The notes under the pieces: model-generated
Told to the model about the DNA's origin: nothing
What the model saw: the letters and a program-made list of their open reading frames with translations, nothing else
The model's database searches: none
Origin: Streptomyces sp. RPA4-2
GTDB lineage: Bacteria > Actinomycetota > Actinomycetes > Streptomycetales > Streptomycetaceae
NCBI RefSeq assembly: GCF_012273515.2
Contig: NZ_CP050975.2
Span: 806,001-870,000, forward strand
Direction of reading: 5' to 3'
Length of the DNA stretch: 64,000 nucleotides
Part shown: one piece after another, positions 46,364 through 56,663 of the stretch
How the letters are laid out: every line of letters starts with the position of its first letter
How positions within the stretch are numbered: position 1 is the first letter of the stretch
Position numbers and translations under genes: made by a program

Positions 46364-46774
46364 TCACGGGGTGAGACCGAGCTGGCGCAGCATGCCGAGC
46401 TCGTCGCTGCTGCCCCAGCGCTCGACCATTTTCCCGTCGGCGAACCGGCTGATCTGCATGCCCCGGTAACTCACCGTCCTGCCCGTCGCGCTGTGCCCCA
46501 TCAGTTCACCGAGGTGTGTGCCCGTGATGGTGTACGCGAAGGCGATCTCGTCGTCGGTGGCCATGACGTGCTCGACCTCGATGTGCAGATCGGGGAAGGC
46601 TTGTCTCATCGTGGCGAACATCTCCTCGTAGCCCTCGGGTCCGGAGCCCTGGCCCGGGGCCGGGTCGTGGTCCACGGAGCCGGGCGCGACGTACTCGTCC
46701 AGCTCGCCGAGGTGGTCACTGTTCACCGCTGATCCGAAGTTCTCCAGGACGGCGAAGTTGCTGCTGCGCGGCAT
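46364..46774 (-). CDS. SnoaL-like/ester cyclase-family protein
   Basis: 136-residue small alpha+beta barrel of the NTF2-like superfamily: VLENFGSAVNSDHLGELDEY, ATMRQAFPDLHIEVEHVMAT, GRTVSYRGMQISRFADGKMV, ERWGSSDELGMLRQLGL. This is the widespread SnoaL/ester cyclase family. Characterised SnoaL proteins close aromatic polyketide rings, but most genomic copies have no known substrate and no PKS is nearby. ATG 46774. Confidence 0.82.
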   Translation of the reverse strand: MPRSSNFAVLENFGSAVNSDHLGELDEYVAPGSVDHDPAPGQGSGPEGYEEMFATMRQAFPDLHIEVEHVMATDDEIAFAYTITGTHLGELMGHSATGRTVSYRGMQISRFADGKMVERWGSSDELGMLRQLGLTP

Positions 46775-46987
46775 GACGCGCTCCCTGAGGTCGGTGTGGT
46801 CTCGGGCGCGCACACGTGCGGGGTGTGCGGTCGCATGGTCCTCCCCTCCACGATAGGTCTGGCGGACTGGCGTGGCCTGCTGGAGCCGGAGGTGAGGACC
46901 TCGTTCCGCACCTCGGGCGGCACGGACGTGAAGAACCCCGGGGCGTGAGTCCGTCGCCGCCCCCGCGCGGACACGGCGGCGGCGTAC

Positions 46988-47995
46988 TCACCCGCGGGTC
47001 CCCTGCTCCGCCGTGCTCCGGAAACGGGCGCGGTAGACGGTGGGTGCGACACCGATGATGTGCTGGAAGCTGCGCCGCATGGATTCGGCGGAACCGAAGC
47101 CGGACCGCTCGGCGACGGCGTCCACCGAATCGTTGCCGCTCGTGAGCAGCGCCTGCGCGGCTTCGACGCGCACCAACTCCACGTACCGCCCCGGTGTCAT
47201 GCCGACCTCCGTGCGGAAGAGCCGGCTCAGATGCCGGGAGCTGACGCCCGCCTGCAGCGCGAGGGCGTCCATGTGGTGGGCCTGAGCCGGGTCGGCCGCG
47301 ATGGCGTCCATGACCCCGCGCAGCACGGGATGTCCGGAGCCGCGCGGCGTCATCCGGGCACTGAACTGGGACTGACCGGCCGGCCGGGCCATGAAGACCA
47401 CGAGTTGCCGGGCGACGGCGCGTGCGAGGTCCGCCCCGTGATCCGCCTCGACGAGCGCGAGCGCCAGATCGATGCCGGTCGTGACGCCCGCCGAGGTCAG
47501 GACCGGACCGTCCTGGACGAACACGGGATCGGCCTCGACGCGCACGCGGGGGTAGCGCGCGGCGAGTTCGTCCGCGAGCCGCCAGTGGGTCGCGGCGCGG
47601 CGGCCCTCCAGAATCCCGGCCTCGGCCAGCAGGAAGGCGCCCGCGCAGACCGAGGCCGTGCGGGACGAACGCGTGGAGAGCGCCGCGACCAGGTCCACCA
47701 GACGATGGTCGTCGACCGCTCGCCGCCAGTCCGGGCGGCCGGGCACCACGAGGGTCCCGAGCCGCCCGGGCAGTTCCGCCGCCGACGTGTCGGCACTGAG
47801 CCGCACCCCGGACGAGGTACGGATGCCCGCCCCGGTCTCGGACACGATGCGTACGTCGTAGTCGGCACCGTCCTCGTTGGCGCTGGTGAACACCTCGGCG
47901 GGACCGGCTACATCGAGCAGCTGCACTCCGTCGAAGGCGAGCACCGCCACCGTGTGGGGCGAACTCCGCTTGCTCGTACGGTGATCGGCCCTCAC
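46988..47995 (-). CDS. GlxA-family regulator (DJ-1/PfpI domain plus AraC HTH)
   Basis: 335 residues. The N-terminal DJ-1/PfpI-like domain (HTVAVLAFDGVQLLDVAGPA; SVCAGAFLLAEAGILEGRRA with the nucleophile-elbow Cys) is followed by an AraC HTH at about 220-320 (MDALALQAGVSSRHLSRLFR, VDAVAERSGFGSAESMRRSF). It fits the GlxA-like regulators that sense small metabolites. The start GTG 47995 overlaps the preceding HD-protein stop (GTGA), so translation is probably coupled; ATG 48004 is an alternative. Confidence 0.88.
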   Translation of the reverse strand: MRADHRTSKRSSPHTVAVLAFDGVQLLDVAGPAEVFTSANEDGADYDVRIVSETGAGIRTSSGVRLSADTSAAELPGRLGTLVVPGRPDWRRAVDDHRLVDLVAALSTRSSRTASVCAGAFLLAEAGILEGRRAATHWRLADELAARYPRVRVEADPVFVQDGPVLTSAGVTTGIDLALALVEADHGADLARAVARQLVVFMARPAGQSQFSARMTPRGSGHPVLRGVMDAIAADPAQAHHMDALALQAGVSSRHLSRLFRTEVGMTPGRYVELVRVEAAQALLTSGNDSVDAVAERSGFGSAESMRRSFQHIIGVAPTVYRARFRSTAEQGTRG

Positions 47996-48639
47996 TCGGG
48001 CCATGGCGAATCCAGGATGGTGGTGACGAAGTCTCCGCGCTCGAACCCGGGGACGTAGTGGGCGAGGACGTCGGCCTTGACGTTGCCGAAGGTGGTCTCC
48101 GGCTTGTCCCGGACGCCTTCGGTGAAGGACTCGAGGATGCGGCGCTTGAAGTCGGGCCGGGGATGCAGGGCGGTGATCGCCGCGCGGTCCTCGTCGGAGA
48201 CGTCGTCGTAGCCGATGCCGAGGACGTCGTACTCGACCCCCGCGGTCACCAGGGCGACCTCGGGTTCCATGAACTGCGGCACTCCGGGGGTGGTGTGCAG
48301 GGCGATGGCGGTCCAGACCCTGCGGATGCTGTCCTCGGGTACGTCGTGCGCGCGCAGGAACCGGCGGGCCTCGTCGGCGCTGTCCACCTCGAACCGGCGG
48401 CCGCTGTGGTGGAAGCGCTCGCCGAGTCCCAGGTCGTGGAACATGGCCCCGATGTACAGCAGCTCGGGATCGAAGCTCAGATCCCGGTTGCGCCCCTGAA
48501 GGCTCCCGAACCAGAACACCCGGCGCGAGTGGTGGAAGAGGAGTTCGGTCGAGGTGTCGCGCACCAGCGCGGTGGCTTCGCGCGCCAGGCGCGTGTCGGG
48601 CACCGTCACCCCTGCCGCTGTGTCTGTACGACTCGACAT
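47992..48639 (-). CDS. HD-domain phosphohydrolase-like protein
   Basis: 215 residues with an HD domain: LLFHHSRRVFWFGSLQG (first His), IGAMFHDLGLGERFHHSGRR (HD pair), IRRVWTAIALHTTPG (third His). The metal-binding H...HD...D set is intact. Similar proteins include cyanamide hydratase-like HD enzymes, and the substrate cannot be assigned. ATG 48639 follows AAGGAGGCGG. Translationally coupled (4-bp GTGA overlap) to a GlxA-type regulator, so its substrate or product may be the regulator's signal. Confidence 0.82.
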   Translation of the reverse strand: MSSRTDTAAGVTVPDTRLAREATALVRDTSTELLFHHSRRVFWFGSLQGRNRDLSFDPELLYIGAMFHDLGLGERFHHSGRRFEVDSADEARRFLRAHDVPEDSIRRVWTAIALHTTPGVPQFMEPEVALVTAGVEYDVLGIGYDDVSDEDRAAITALHPRPDFKRRILESFTEGVRDKPETTFGNVKADVLAHYVPGFERGDFVTTILDSPWPE

Positions 48640-48809
48640 CACATCCGCCTCCTTGTTGCCGTCCACCGGTCCTGGCCGGGGGATCTTCCGTGTTCCTCCT
48701 CAAGGTTCCGCTCGGATCGAGGGAGCCGCCATGACGCTGGAGCCATATGCCCCACAGATCCGGACACCGGTGTCCGGGACACCACCACCGGTCCTACCCC
48801 GAGGGCTTT

Positions 48810-50285
<1,476 letters not shown>

Positions 50286-50328
50286 CCTGCCCGGCCTGAC
50301 GTGGCCTCAGCATCCCCTGGGAGGCGAC

Positions 50329-50368
50329 GCGTCGGGAGGGACGGGCCACCCCCCGTCCCTCCCGACGC
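50329..50368 (+). terminator. Terminator after argG
   Basis: Perfect 16-bp stem GCGTCGGGAGGGACGG/CCGTCCCTCCCGACGC (50329-50344 with 50353-50368), 8-nt loop, 43 bp past the stop. Confidence 0.85.
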
Positions 50369-50524
50369 GCACAGCGGGACGGCACAACGACGGTGCCCAC
50401 CACGCCGGTTGGCGATCTCATCGAAATCCCCTGGCACGTCGACGGCGAGGAACGCTACGATCCCGCCGATGACGACTCATTCTGTTCACAGATTGGGGGC
50501 CCCGTCCGCGCAAGGTGAGTGCTG

Positions 50525-51928
50525 ATGCTCACTCGGACCGCGAACCGGGATCCCCGGCTTTCCCTCTGGCTGCGCGTGCGCGAGTTCGCCGTGCCGCCCT
50601 CCATGATCGAGACGTCGACCGCCCGCCGCTGTGCGGGCGACTGGGCGGGGGCCTGCGCCGCCGCGCGGATCGACGTCGACTTCAGCCCGCGTGCGCTGGC
50701 ACGCACCCACGGCCGGGACCTCGCCGCCCGGATCCGGGCCGATCTCCGCCATCTCGCTCCCGACCTGCTGCGCTGGCACATGCCGAGGATCGCCCCCGAC
50801 GGCCTGCTGCGTCCGGGGCTGACCATCGCTCTGGCCCGGTACGACGAGGCGGGGCGGTACGGTACGGGCCCGGTGCACCTTGTCGCACGGACACCGCCGG
50901 CCTGGGCGGACGCCGGGCAGCGGATCAGCCTCGCGCTCTGGGACGGCTCCTGCTCCGACGTCAGCGCCCGTCGCCACCCTCACCCCCATCCCGACCGGCG
51001 GTTCCGTCTCGACCTCCACCGCCATCTGTGGGACGCGCGCAGGACGGACGAACTGCGGATCCGTTCCGGTGCCGAGCGACTGCCCGCCGACGTCCCACCC
51101 GCGGTGCCTCCGGAGGCGTTGGCGAGGGTGCCGCAGGGGCACCGGTGCGCCGTCGACCGATGGGCGGCCGAGGCGGGGATCGTGGTCCGCGCCGAGGGGC
51201 GATCGGCCGACGCCGTCGCCGTGCGGATCGGGGCCCGGCACCGAATGGTGCTGAACCTGGTCTCGGACGGGGACGGGGACGGGCAGCCCGCGCTGCGGAT
51301 CACACCGGCATCCACGCGGGCCGACACCTCCACGCTGCCGGTCCTGCCGGACGCGGCGACCTGGGTGCTGCCCGACCTGGATCTGATCCGCGCCGGCGCG
51401 ATCGAGTGGGACCGGCTGCACCCGCTGGTCGCCTCGGCACTGGCACCAGGAACGCCGGACCGTTCCGCGGTACGCCCGTCACCGACCGTGGACCGACCAG
51501 GACGACCGCACCTCGTCGAGTGCCGGGGAGCGCGGCACCGGATCGGCCTGGTCGACGGGGCCCTGGCCCCACTGGACCACGACCCGGACGAGATCCGCCG
51601 CGAAGAACTGCTGGCCGCGCTGACCGGTACCCCACTCCCCTGCCTGCGCGCCATCGATGTGGCCCACCGCCGGCCGGACTGCCTCACCGGCGTCCGTGAG
51701 CGGCTGGACCACGGCGACACCGCCGGCGCGCTGGCCGTCGTCGAAGGCCTGCTCGGCCCCGACGCACTGCTGCGCGAGGGCGCCCTGCGGGACGAACTGG
51801 AGTCGGCCGCGCGGCGGCGGATCACGTACGGGCTCTACAGAGCCGGCCTGCTCGGCGCCGAACCGGACACGGACCCCGGGCCCGGCACCGGACCTGGTCC
51901 TATCCGCTCCGGCCGTCGCCGTGCTTAA
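50525..51928 (+). CDS. Uncharacterised protein encoded with AAA ATPase and VWA protein
   Basis: 467 residues from ATG 50525 (AAGGTGAG upstream; GTG 50519 possible). No family I recognise. The first half is rich in Arg and Trp and contains motifs such as RIRADLRHLAPDLLRWHMPR and PVHLVARTPPAWADAGQRIS. The C-terminal quarter is helical (RVRERLDHGDTAGALAVVEG, ALRDELESAARRRITYGLY). A beta-sheet-rich middle suggests two domains. The stop is TAA, rare here. First gene of a cassette with a MoxR-like ATPase and a metallopeptidase/VWA protein, so it is probably the substrate, adaptor or effector of that pair (inference). Confidence 0.75.
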   Translation: MLTRTANRDPRLSLWLRVREFAVPPSMIETSTARRCAGDWAGACAAARIDVDFSPRALARTHGRDLAARIRADLRHLAPDLLRWHMPRIAPDGLLRPGLTIALARYDEAGRYGTGPVHLVARTPPAWADAGQRISLALWDGSCSDVSARRHPHPHPDRRFRLDLHRHLWDARRTDELRIRSGAERLPADVPPAVPPEALARVPQGHRCAVDRWAAEAGIVVRAEGRSADAVAVRIGARHRMVLNLVSDGDGDGQPALRITPASTRADTSTLPVLPDAATWVLPDLDLIRAGAIEWDRLHPLVASALAPGTPDRSAVRPSPTVDRPGRPHLVECRGARHRIGLVDGALAPLDHDPDEIRREELLAALTGTPLPCLRAIDVAHRRPDCLTGVRERLDHGDTAGALAVVEGLLGPDALLREGALRDELESAARRRITYGLYRAGLLGAEPDTDPGPGTGPGPIRSGRRRA

Positions 51929-52074
51929 GCCCCCGGCCGCCCGCACCCGCGCCGCGCGACCTTCCGCTGACCCGGGGACCCTCCCCGCGGACCCCCTCCC
52001 GCGCCCATTCACCGCCACGGCCTCCGTCCTCCGCGCCCTCTTCGGGCCGCCACACATCCCAAAGGTGATCGCAC

Positions 52075-52158
52075 ATGTCCACAGACACCCGTTCCCCCGC
52101 GACCGGCATCCGCACCGTCCCGCCCCACCCCGCCCAACTCGACGTCGCTTAAGGCGCG
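52075..52158 (+). other. Upstream segment of the ATPase frame ending at an in-frame TAA
   Basis: ATG 52075 has a good SD (AAAGGTGAT, five bases before). It opens a 25-codon frame, MSTDTRSPATGIRTVPPHPA then QLDVA, ended by TAA at 52150-52152. The same frame resumes at once as GALLALLRD, the natural continuation of the AAA protein. One C-to-T change from CAA (Gln) would explain the stop. It is either a disabled start or a short leader peptide. Confidence 0.6.
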
Positions 52159-53340
52159 TTGCTGGCCCTGCTGCGGGACACGGCCACCGAACCGCGCCCC
52201 GACATCCAACTGGAGGCCCTGACCCTGGCGGTGGCCGCCGACCTGCCCGTACTGCTCTGGGGTGAACCGGGGATCGGCAAGACCGCGGCGCTGACACAGC
52301 TCGCGGCGGCCCTCGACCTGCCGTTGACCACGGTGATCGCCAGCGTGCACGAGCCGTCCGACTTCTCGGGGCTGCCCGTCATCGGAGACGATCCGGCGGA
52401 ACAAGGGGTACCCATGGCCCCGCCGGACTGGGCGGTGCGGCTGGTCCGGGCCGGCCGGGGACTGCTGTTCCTGGACGAGCTGTCCACCGCGCCGCCGGCC
52501 GTTCAGGCCGCTCTGCTCCGTCTGGTCCTCGAACGGCGGATCGGCGCGCTGCGACTGCCGCCCGGGGTGAGGATCGTGGCCGCGGCGAACCCGCGGGCCT
52601 CGGCCGCCGACGGCTGGGAGCTGAGCCCGCCGCTGGCCAACCGGTTCGTCCACCTCCAGTGGACCCATGACCACGAGGTCGTGGTCCGCGGGCTCGGCGG
52701 GACCTGGCCCCGGGCCACGCTGCCGCGGCTCGACCCCGAGCGGTTGCCGGGAGCCGTGGACTTCGCCCGCCGGGCGGTGTGCGGACTCCTCGCCGCCCGC
52801 CCCGGGCTCGTACACCGGCTGCCCAGCAACGAAACGCGCAGGGGCGGCCCCTGGCCGTCTCCCCGGAGCTGGGAGATGACACTGTGCCTGATCGCCTTCG
52901 CGACCGCGGCCCGCTCCTCCCGCGAAGTGCTTTCCCTGCTGGTCAGGGGCACCGTGGGGGACGGTCCGGGGCTGGAGTTGCTGGCCGGTCTGGACCGGAT
53001 GGACCTCCCGGACCCCGAGGTGTTGCTCGCCGACCCGGAGAGTGCCGCCCTGCCGGAACGGGGGGATCTGCGACAGGCCGTGCTCGACGGTGTGGTGGAG
53101 GCCGTCCGCAAGCGACCGGAGCGGTCCCGCTGGGAAGCGGCGTGGGCGCTTCTCGTCCGGGCGGTGGAGACCGGTGCACCGGACCTGGTGGTCGTACCCG
53201 CGAACACACTCGCCTCGTTGCGCCAGGAGGACTGGGACGTTCCGGCGTCGATCGAGAAGCTCGCCGGAGCGGTCTCCCTGTCCCGGCGGGCCGACCGCGC
53301 GGCGGCCCGGACCGCGGTCGCCGCGCCGGCCGGCCGATGA
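52159..53340 (+). CDS. MoxR-like AAA ATPase (possibly truncated N-terminus)
   Basis: 393 residues from TTG 52159. AAA+ ATPase of the MoxR/YifB-related (AAA_5) group: Walker A LLWGEPGIGKTAALT (about residues 32-46), Walker B GLLFLDELSTAPPAVQAALL, sensor 1 VRIVAAANPRASA, arginine-finger region LSPPLANRFVHLQW. The upstream continuation is broken by TAA at 52150 (see 52075-52158), so expression depends on a TTG restart, whose SD (AAGG) is weak. The stop overlaps the next start (ATGA). It would remodel or insert a metal or cofactor with the VWA partner. Confidence 0.75.
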   Translation: MLALLRDTATEPRPDIQLEALTLAVAADLPVLLWGEPGIGKTAALTQLAAALDLPLTTVIASVHEPSDFSGLPVIGDDPAEQGVPMAPPDWAVRLVRAGRGLLFLDELSTAPPAVQAALLRLVLERRIGALRLPPGVRIVAAANPRASAADGWELSPPLANRFVHLQWTHDHEVVVRGLGGTWPRATLPRLDPERLPGAVDFARRAVCGLLAARPGLVHRLPSNETRRGGPWPSPRSWEMTLCLIAFATAARSSREVLSLLVRGTVGDGPGLELLAGLDRMDLPDPEVLLADPESAALPERGDLRQAVLDGVVEAVRKRPERSRWEAAWALLVRAVETGAPDLVVVPANTLASLRQEDWDVPASIEKLAGAVSLSRRADRAAARTAVAAPAGR

Positions 53341-54677
53341 ACACAAACGCGCCGGGCACGCCTGACACACCAGGGACGCCGGACGTACCCCGGGCGCCGG
53401 ACACACCCGAGGCTCCGGACGCGCCGGACACACCCGGGGCGCTGGACCGGGACAAGCTCTTCGCCGCCCGGCTGCATGCCGCCCGGGTCCGGCCCTACCT
53501 GGCGACGGCGCTCTTCGCCCTGCACACCGTGGAGTCGCGGCAGGTGCCGACGATGGCCGTCGACCGGCACTGGCGGTGCTACGTGTCAGCGCCGTTCGTG
53601 GACCGGACGTCGGTGGAGGAGCTGGCCGGAGTATGGGTGCACGAGGTGTCGCACCTGCTGCGCGACCATCATGGGCGCAGTGACCGGGTCGCGCGGGAGC
53701 GTGGGCTGACCGGCCCGGGTGAACGGCTGCGGATGAACATCGCGGCGGACTGCGAGATCAACGACGACGTGTTCGGCGAGGGGCTCCTCCGGCCCGAAGG
53801 CGCTGTCACCCCGGAGACCCTGGCGTTGCCCGAGGGCGAGTTGATGGAGGACTACCTTCGTCGGTTCCGGCTCGGCCCGCGCACGCAGAGCCTGGTCTGG
53901 CTGGACTGCGGCAGCGGCGCCGACGGACTGGACAGGGAATGGGAGTTGGGCCCGGACGGGGCGTACGGCCTCAGCGACCAGGAACGGGACGCCGTGCGGT
54001 TCCGCGTGGCGCAGGGCATCACCGCACGTCCGGGGAACACCCCCAAGGGATGGCGGCGATGGGCGGAGGAAGCGTTCCAGCCACCGCAGCCGTGGCGGGA
54101 CCTGCTGGGAGCGGCCGTCCGTTCCGCGGCCTCCGGCTCCGGCGCGGGCGAGGACTACACCTACGGCCGGCCGTCGCGGCGCTCGGCCGGGGTACCCGGC
54201 GCCGTACTGCCGAGCCTGAGGCGCAGACCGCCTCGGGTCTCCGTGGTCATCGACACCTCCGGGTCGGTCAGTGACGCCGAACTGGGCAGCGCGCTGCGCG
54301 AGGTCGTCGCGATCTCCCGTGCCGTGGGGGGCCGCCGCGACCTCGTCACCGTACTGCCCTGCGACGCGTCCGCCAGGATCGTGCACTCCCTCTGCCAGGC
54401 CGAGGGAATACCGCTGGTGGGCGGTGGGGGCACCGACCTGCGTACGGGCTTCGCCCGAGCCCTGCGAAGGGGGCCCCGACCGGATGTCATCGTGGTCCTG
54501 ACCGACGGTCAGACGCCCTGGCCGAGCAACCGGCCGCCGTGCCGGACGGTGGTCGGCCTGTTCCCCCGACAGCGCTCGTCCGCCTCGTGGGACGAGGACG
54601 ATCCCGACTACGTCCCCGACTCGCCGCCCGAGTGGGCGCGGGTGGTCGTCATCGAATCGGCTCCCGCCGCACGGTGA
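53337..54677 (+). CDS. Zinc metallopeptidase/VWA protein (DUF2201 type)
   Basis: 446 residues. The N-terminal 35 residues are Thr/Asp/Pro-rich repeats (TPDTPGTPDVPRAP). A metallopeptidase-like domain follows, with the zinc motif VHEVSHLLRDHHG (HExxH, about residues 102-106). The C-terminal VWA domain carries the MIDAS motif VVIDTSGSVSDAELG (Asp at about 306) and LVTVLPCDASA, VVLTDGQTPWP. This is the DUF2201/VWA-like pairing usually encoded beside a MoxR-type ATPase. Start ATG 53337 is coupled to the ATPase stop. The job in the cell is unknown; analogous systems mature protein complexes or act in stress or defence. Confidence 0.85.
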   Translation: MNTNAPGTPDTPGTPDVPRAPDTPEAPDAPDTPGALDRDKLFAARLHAARVRPYLATALFALHTVESRQVPTMAVDRHWRCYVSAPFVDRTSVEELAGVWVHEVSHLLRDHHGRSDRVARERGLTGPGERLRMNIAADCEINDDVFGEGLLRPEGAVTPETLALPEGELMEDYLRRFRLGPRTQSLVWLDCGSGADGLDREWELGPDGAYGLSDQERDAVRFRVAQGITARPGNTPKGWRRWAEEAFQPPQPWRDLLGAAVRSAASGSGAGEDYTYGRPSRRSAGVPGAVLPSLRRRPPRVSVVIDTSGSVSDAELGSALREVVAISRAVGGRRDLVTVLPCDASARIVHSLCQAEGIPLVGGGGTDLRTGFARALRRGPRPDVIVVLTDGQTPWPSNRPPCRTVVGLFPRQRSSASWDEDDPDYVPDSPPEWARVVVIESAPAAR

Positions 54678-54774
54678 GTCCTTCGAGGCCTCTCAGGACG
54701 GGACCAGGCCGGACGCGCGTGCCGATGCGGCCTGACGGGGGTGCGCGCGGAGTGCGTTCGAGGGCCGCGAGGGG

Positions 54775-55635
54775 TCAGCGGGACCTGATCTCGTCGGCGT
54801 CCAGACCCCGGTCGACGCCGTGCGGGACGACCTGCTGGCCCTGCTCGGTCTCCAGCCGCCTGCCGTCGAGACGGACCTCGACCCGGTCCGGCTCGAAGGA
54901 GACCATGTCGTCTATCCGGCCGACCTCGGTGTAGGCGTCGCGGTACGACCAGGCGGCGCGGTGTGCGGTGCCGATGTCGTAGTAGTCGCACAGCCCCTTG
55001 TACGGACAGAAGGTCTGCCCTTCGGCGGGGGTCAGCCGGCTCTCGTCGATGTCCGCGCGCGGGACGTACCAGCGCGGGGCGAAGCCGGACTCGTAGAGCA
55101 CGACCGGGTGCTCGGAGCGGGCCACCACGGTGTCCTCCAGGCGGACTTCCAGCGTGCGGGAGGTGTCACGGATGTCGATACGGTGGTACGGGTCCGCCGC
55201 GTGTCCCAGGATGCGTTCGTCCTCCTCGTAGAAGGCGTCCATCGCCCGCCAGGCGAAGGCGATGCGGTCCTCGAACGCGGCGGCGTGCTCGGGCGGAGCG
55301 GTGAATTCCCAGGCGGCTCGTTCGGTGGTCCGGTCACCCGCGTGCACGGCGTACCAGGCGGTTTCACCGAGATCCTGATGCCGGGTGACCTTGTCACCCG
55401 CGACCAGGGCCTGCGGATCCACGTCCGCGCGGGGGTAGTAGGCGACGGGGTAGCGGCCCGGCTCGTGCAGGAGCAGCACGTTCTCGCTGTCGGCGATCCA
55501 GGTCCCGTTGAACCGCACGCGCATACGGCGGCGCAGCCGCTCGGCGAACAGCAGGCGCTGCGGCAGGGGTTCGGGGGTGAGGAAGTGTCCGATCGCGCTC
55601 GCCGAGAGGGGCCCTTGTTGCCAGGACAGTCCCAT
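54775..55635 (-). CDS. Double DUF427 domain protein
   Basis: 286-residue protein with two tandem DUF427 units. Unit 1: MRVRFNGTWIADSENVLLLH, YYPRADVDPQAL. Unit 2: TLEVRLEDTVVARSEHPVVL, WYVPRADIDESRLTPAEGQT, FCPYKGLCDYYDI. DUF427 proteins are small beta-barrels of unknown biochemical function, often cytoplasmic. The start is ATG 55635, with GGAAGGAACAAGCC upstream. No neighbour clearly shares a pathway. Confidence 0.82.
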   Translation of the reverse strand: MGLSWQQGPLSASAIGHFLTPEPLPQRLLFAERLRRRMRVRFNGTWIADSENVLLLHEPGRYPVAYYPRADVDPQALVAGDKVTRHQDLGETAWYAVHAGDRTTERAAWEFTAPPEHAAAFEDRIAFAWRAMDAFYEEDERILGHAADPYHRIDIRDTSRTLEVRLEDTVVARSEHPVVLYESGFAPRWYVPRADIDESRLTPAEGQTFCPYKGLCDYYDIGTAHRAAWSYRDAYTEVGRIDDMVSFEPDRVEVRLDGRRLETEQGQQVVPHGVDRGLDADEIRSR

Positions 55636-55741
55636 GGCTTGTTCCTTCCGGGTACGGAGTGACGGGCACCGGGCGCGGTGGACACCCGTGCCCCGAGGGG
55701 GTGTTGTCGGGGTCCGCTCCGGCCACCCGGGCCCTGGCGCG

Positions 55742-56611
55742 TCAGGCGACGACGCGGCCGAGGAAGTCGCGGATGTACTGGGTGATGTTCTCCAGGTGGC
55801 TCTCCAGCGCGAAGTGCCCCGATTCGAGCAGGTGGATCTCTGCCTGGGGCAGGTCCTGGCGGAACGCCTCCGCGCCCGCGGGACCGAAGATCTCGTCGTT
55901 GGCACCCCAGACAGCGAGCACCGGCACCTGGGAGTCGCGGAAGTACTGATGGACCTTCGGGTAGAGGTCCACGTTGGTGGGGTAGTCGCGGAAGAGCCTG
56001 AGCTGGATCTCGTCGTTGCCCGGCCGGTCCAGCAGGGCCTGGTCGTGGACCCAGTTGTCGGGACTGACGAGGCTGGGGTCGGCGACTCCGTTCACGTACT
56101 GCCAGCGGGTGATCTCGGGGGTCAGGGCGCCGCGCATCGGGGCCTCGGTCTCCGGTCCGGGCGCCTCGGCGTAGGCGAACACGCCGTCCCAGAAGGGTTT
56201 GACGAAGCCCTCGACGTAGGCGTTGCCGTTCTGGGTGACGATCGCCGTGACGCGGTCCGGGGCCTGCAGCGCCAGCCGCCAGCCGATGGGGGCCCCGTAG
56301 TCCTGCACGTACATCGCGAAGCGGTCGACACCCAGCTGTTCGAGCAGGTCGGAGGTGACCTGGGTGAGGGCCTCGAAGGTGTAGGGGAAGTCCTGCGGGG
56401 AGGGCATCGCCGACTGGCCGAAGCCGATGTGGTCGGGGGCGATGACGTGGTAGCGGTCGGCGAGCGCCGGAATCAGGTGGCGGAACATGTGCGAGCTGGT
56501 CGGGAAGCCGTGCAACAGGACCACGGTCGGCGCCTGCGGATCGCCGGCTTCCCGGTAGAAGACCTCGAGGCCACTGACGGTGGCGGTGCGGTGATGGACT
56601 ACGGAAGTCAT
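55742..56611 (-). CDS. Alpha/beta hydrolase, haloalkane dehalogenase/epoxide hydrolase-like
   Basis: 289 residues. Oxyanion motif VVLLHGFPTSSHMFRHLIPA; nucleophile elbow FAMYVQDYGAPIGWRLA with Asp as nucleophile as in haloalkane dehalogenases and epoxide hydrolases; acid at LAVWGANDEIFGPAG; His at LLESGHFALESH. The family hydrolyses halides, epoxides or esters; the substrate is not clear. ATG 56611. Its leader carries two copies of a TAACC-N18-GGTTA repeat, the nearer ending at the SD, so a repressor probably controls it tightly. Confidence 0.85.
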   Translation of the reverse strand: MTSVVHHRTATVSGLEVFYREAGDPQAPTVVLLHGFPTSSHMFRHLIPALADRYHVIAPDHIGFGQSAMPSPQDFPYTFEALTQVTSDLLEQLGVDRFAMYVQDYGAPIGWRLALQAPDRVTAIVTQNGNAYVEGFVKPFWDGVFAYAEAPGPETEAPMRGALTPEITRWQYVNGVADPSLVSPDNWVHDQALLDRPGNDEIQLRLFRDYPTNVDLYPKVHQYFRDSQVPVLAVWGANDEIFGPAGAEAFRQDLPQAEIHLLESGHFALESHLENITQYIRDFLGRVVA

Positions 56612-56615
56612 CTCT

Positions 56616-56645
56616 CTAACCTCTCACTTCACCTTTAAGGGTTAC
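56616..56645. promoter_or_regulatory. Operator copy 2 (overlaps SD of hydrolase gene)
   Basis: TAACC (56617-56621) and GGTTA (56640-56644) with an 18-bp spacer. On the minus strand it precedes ATG 56611 by five bases and contains the SD-like GTGAGAGG. It matches the upstream copy closely along 29 bp. Confidence 0.6.
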
Positions 56646-56663
56646 GCGATCAGTCGACCACGC

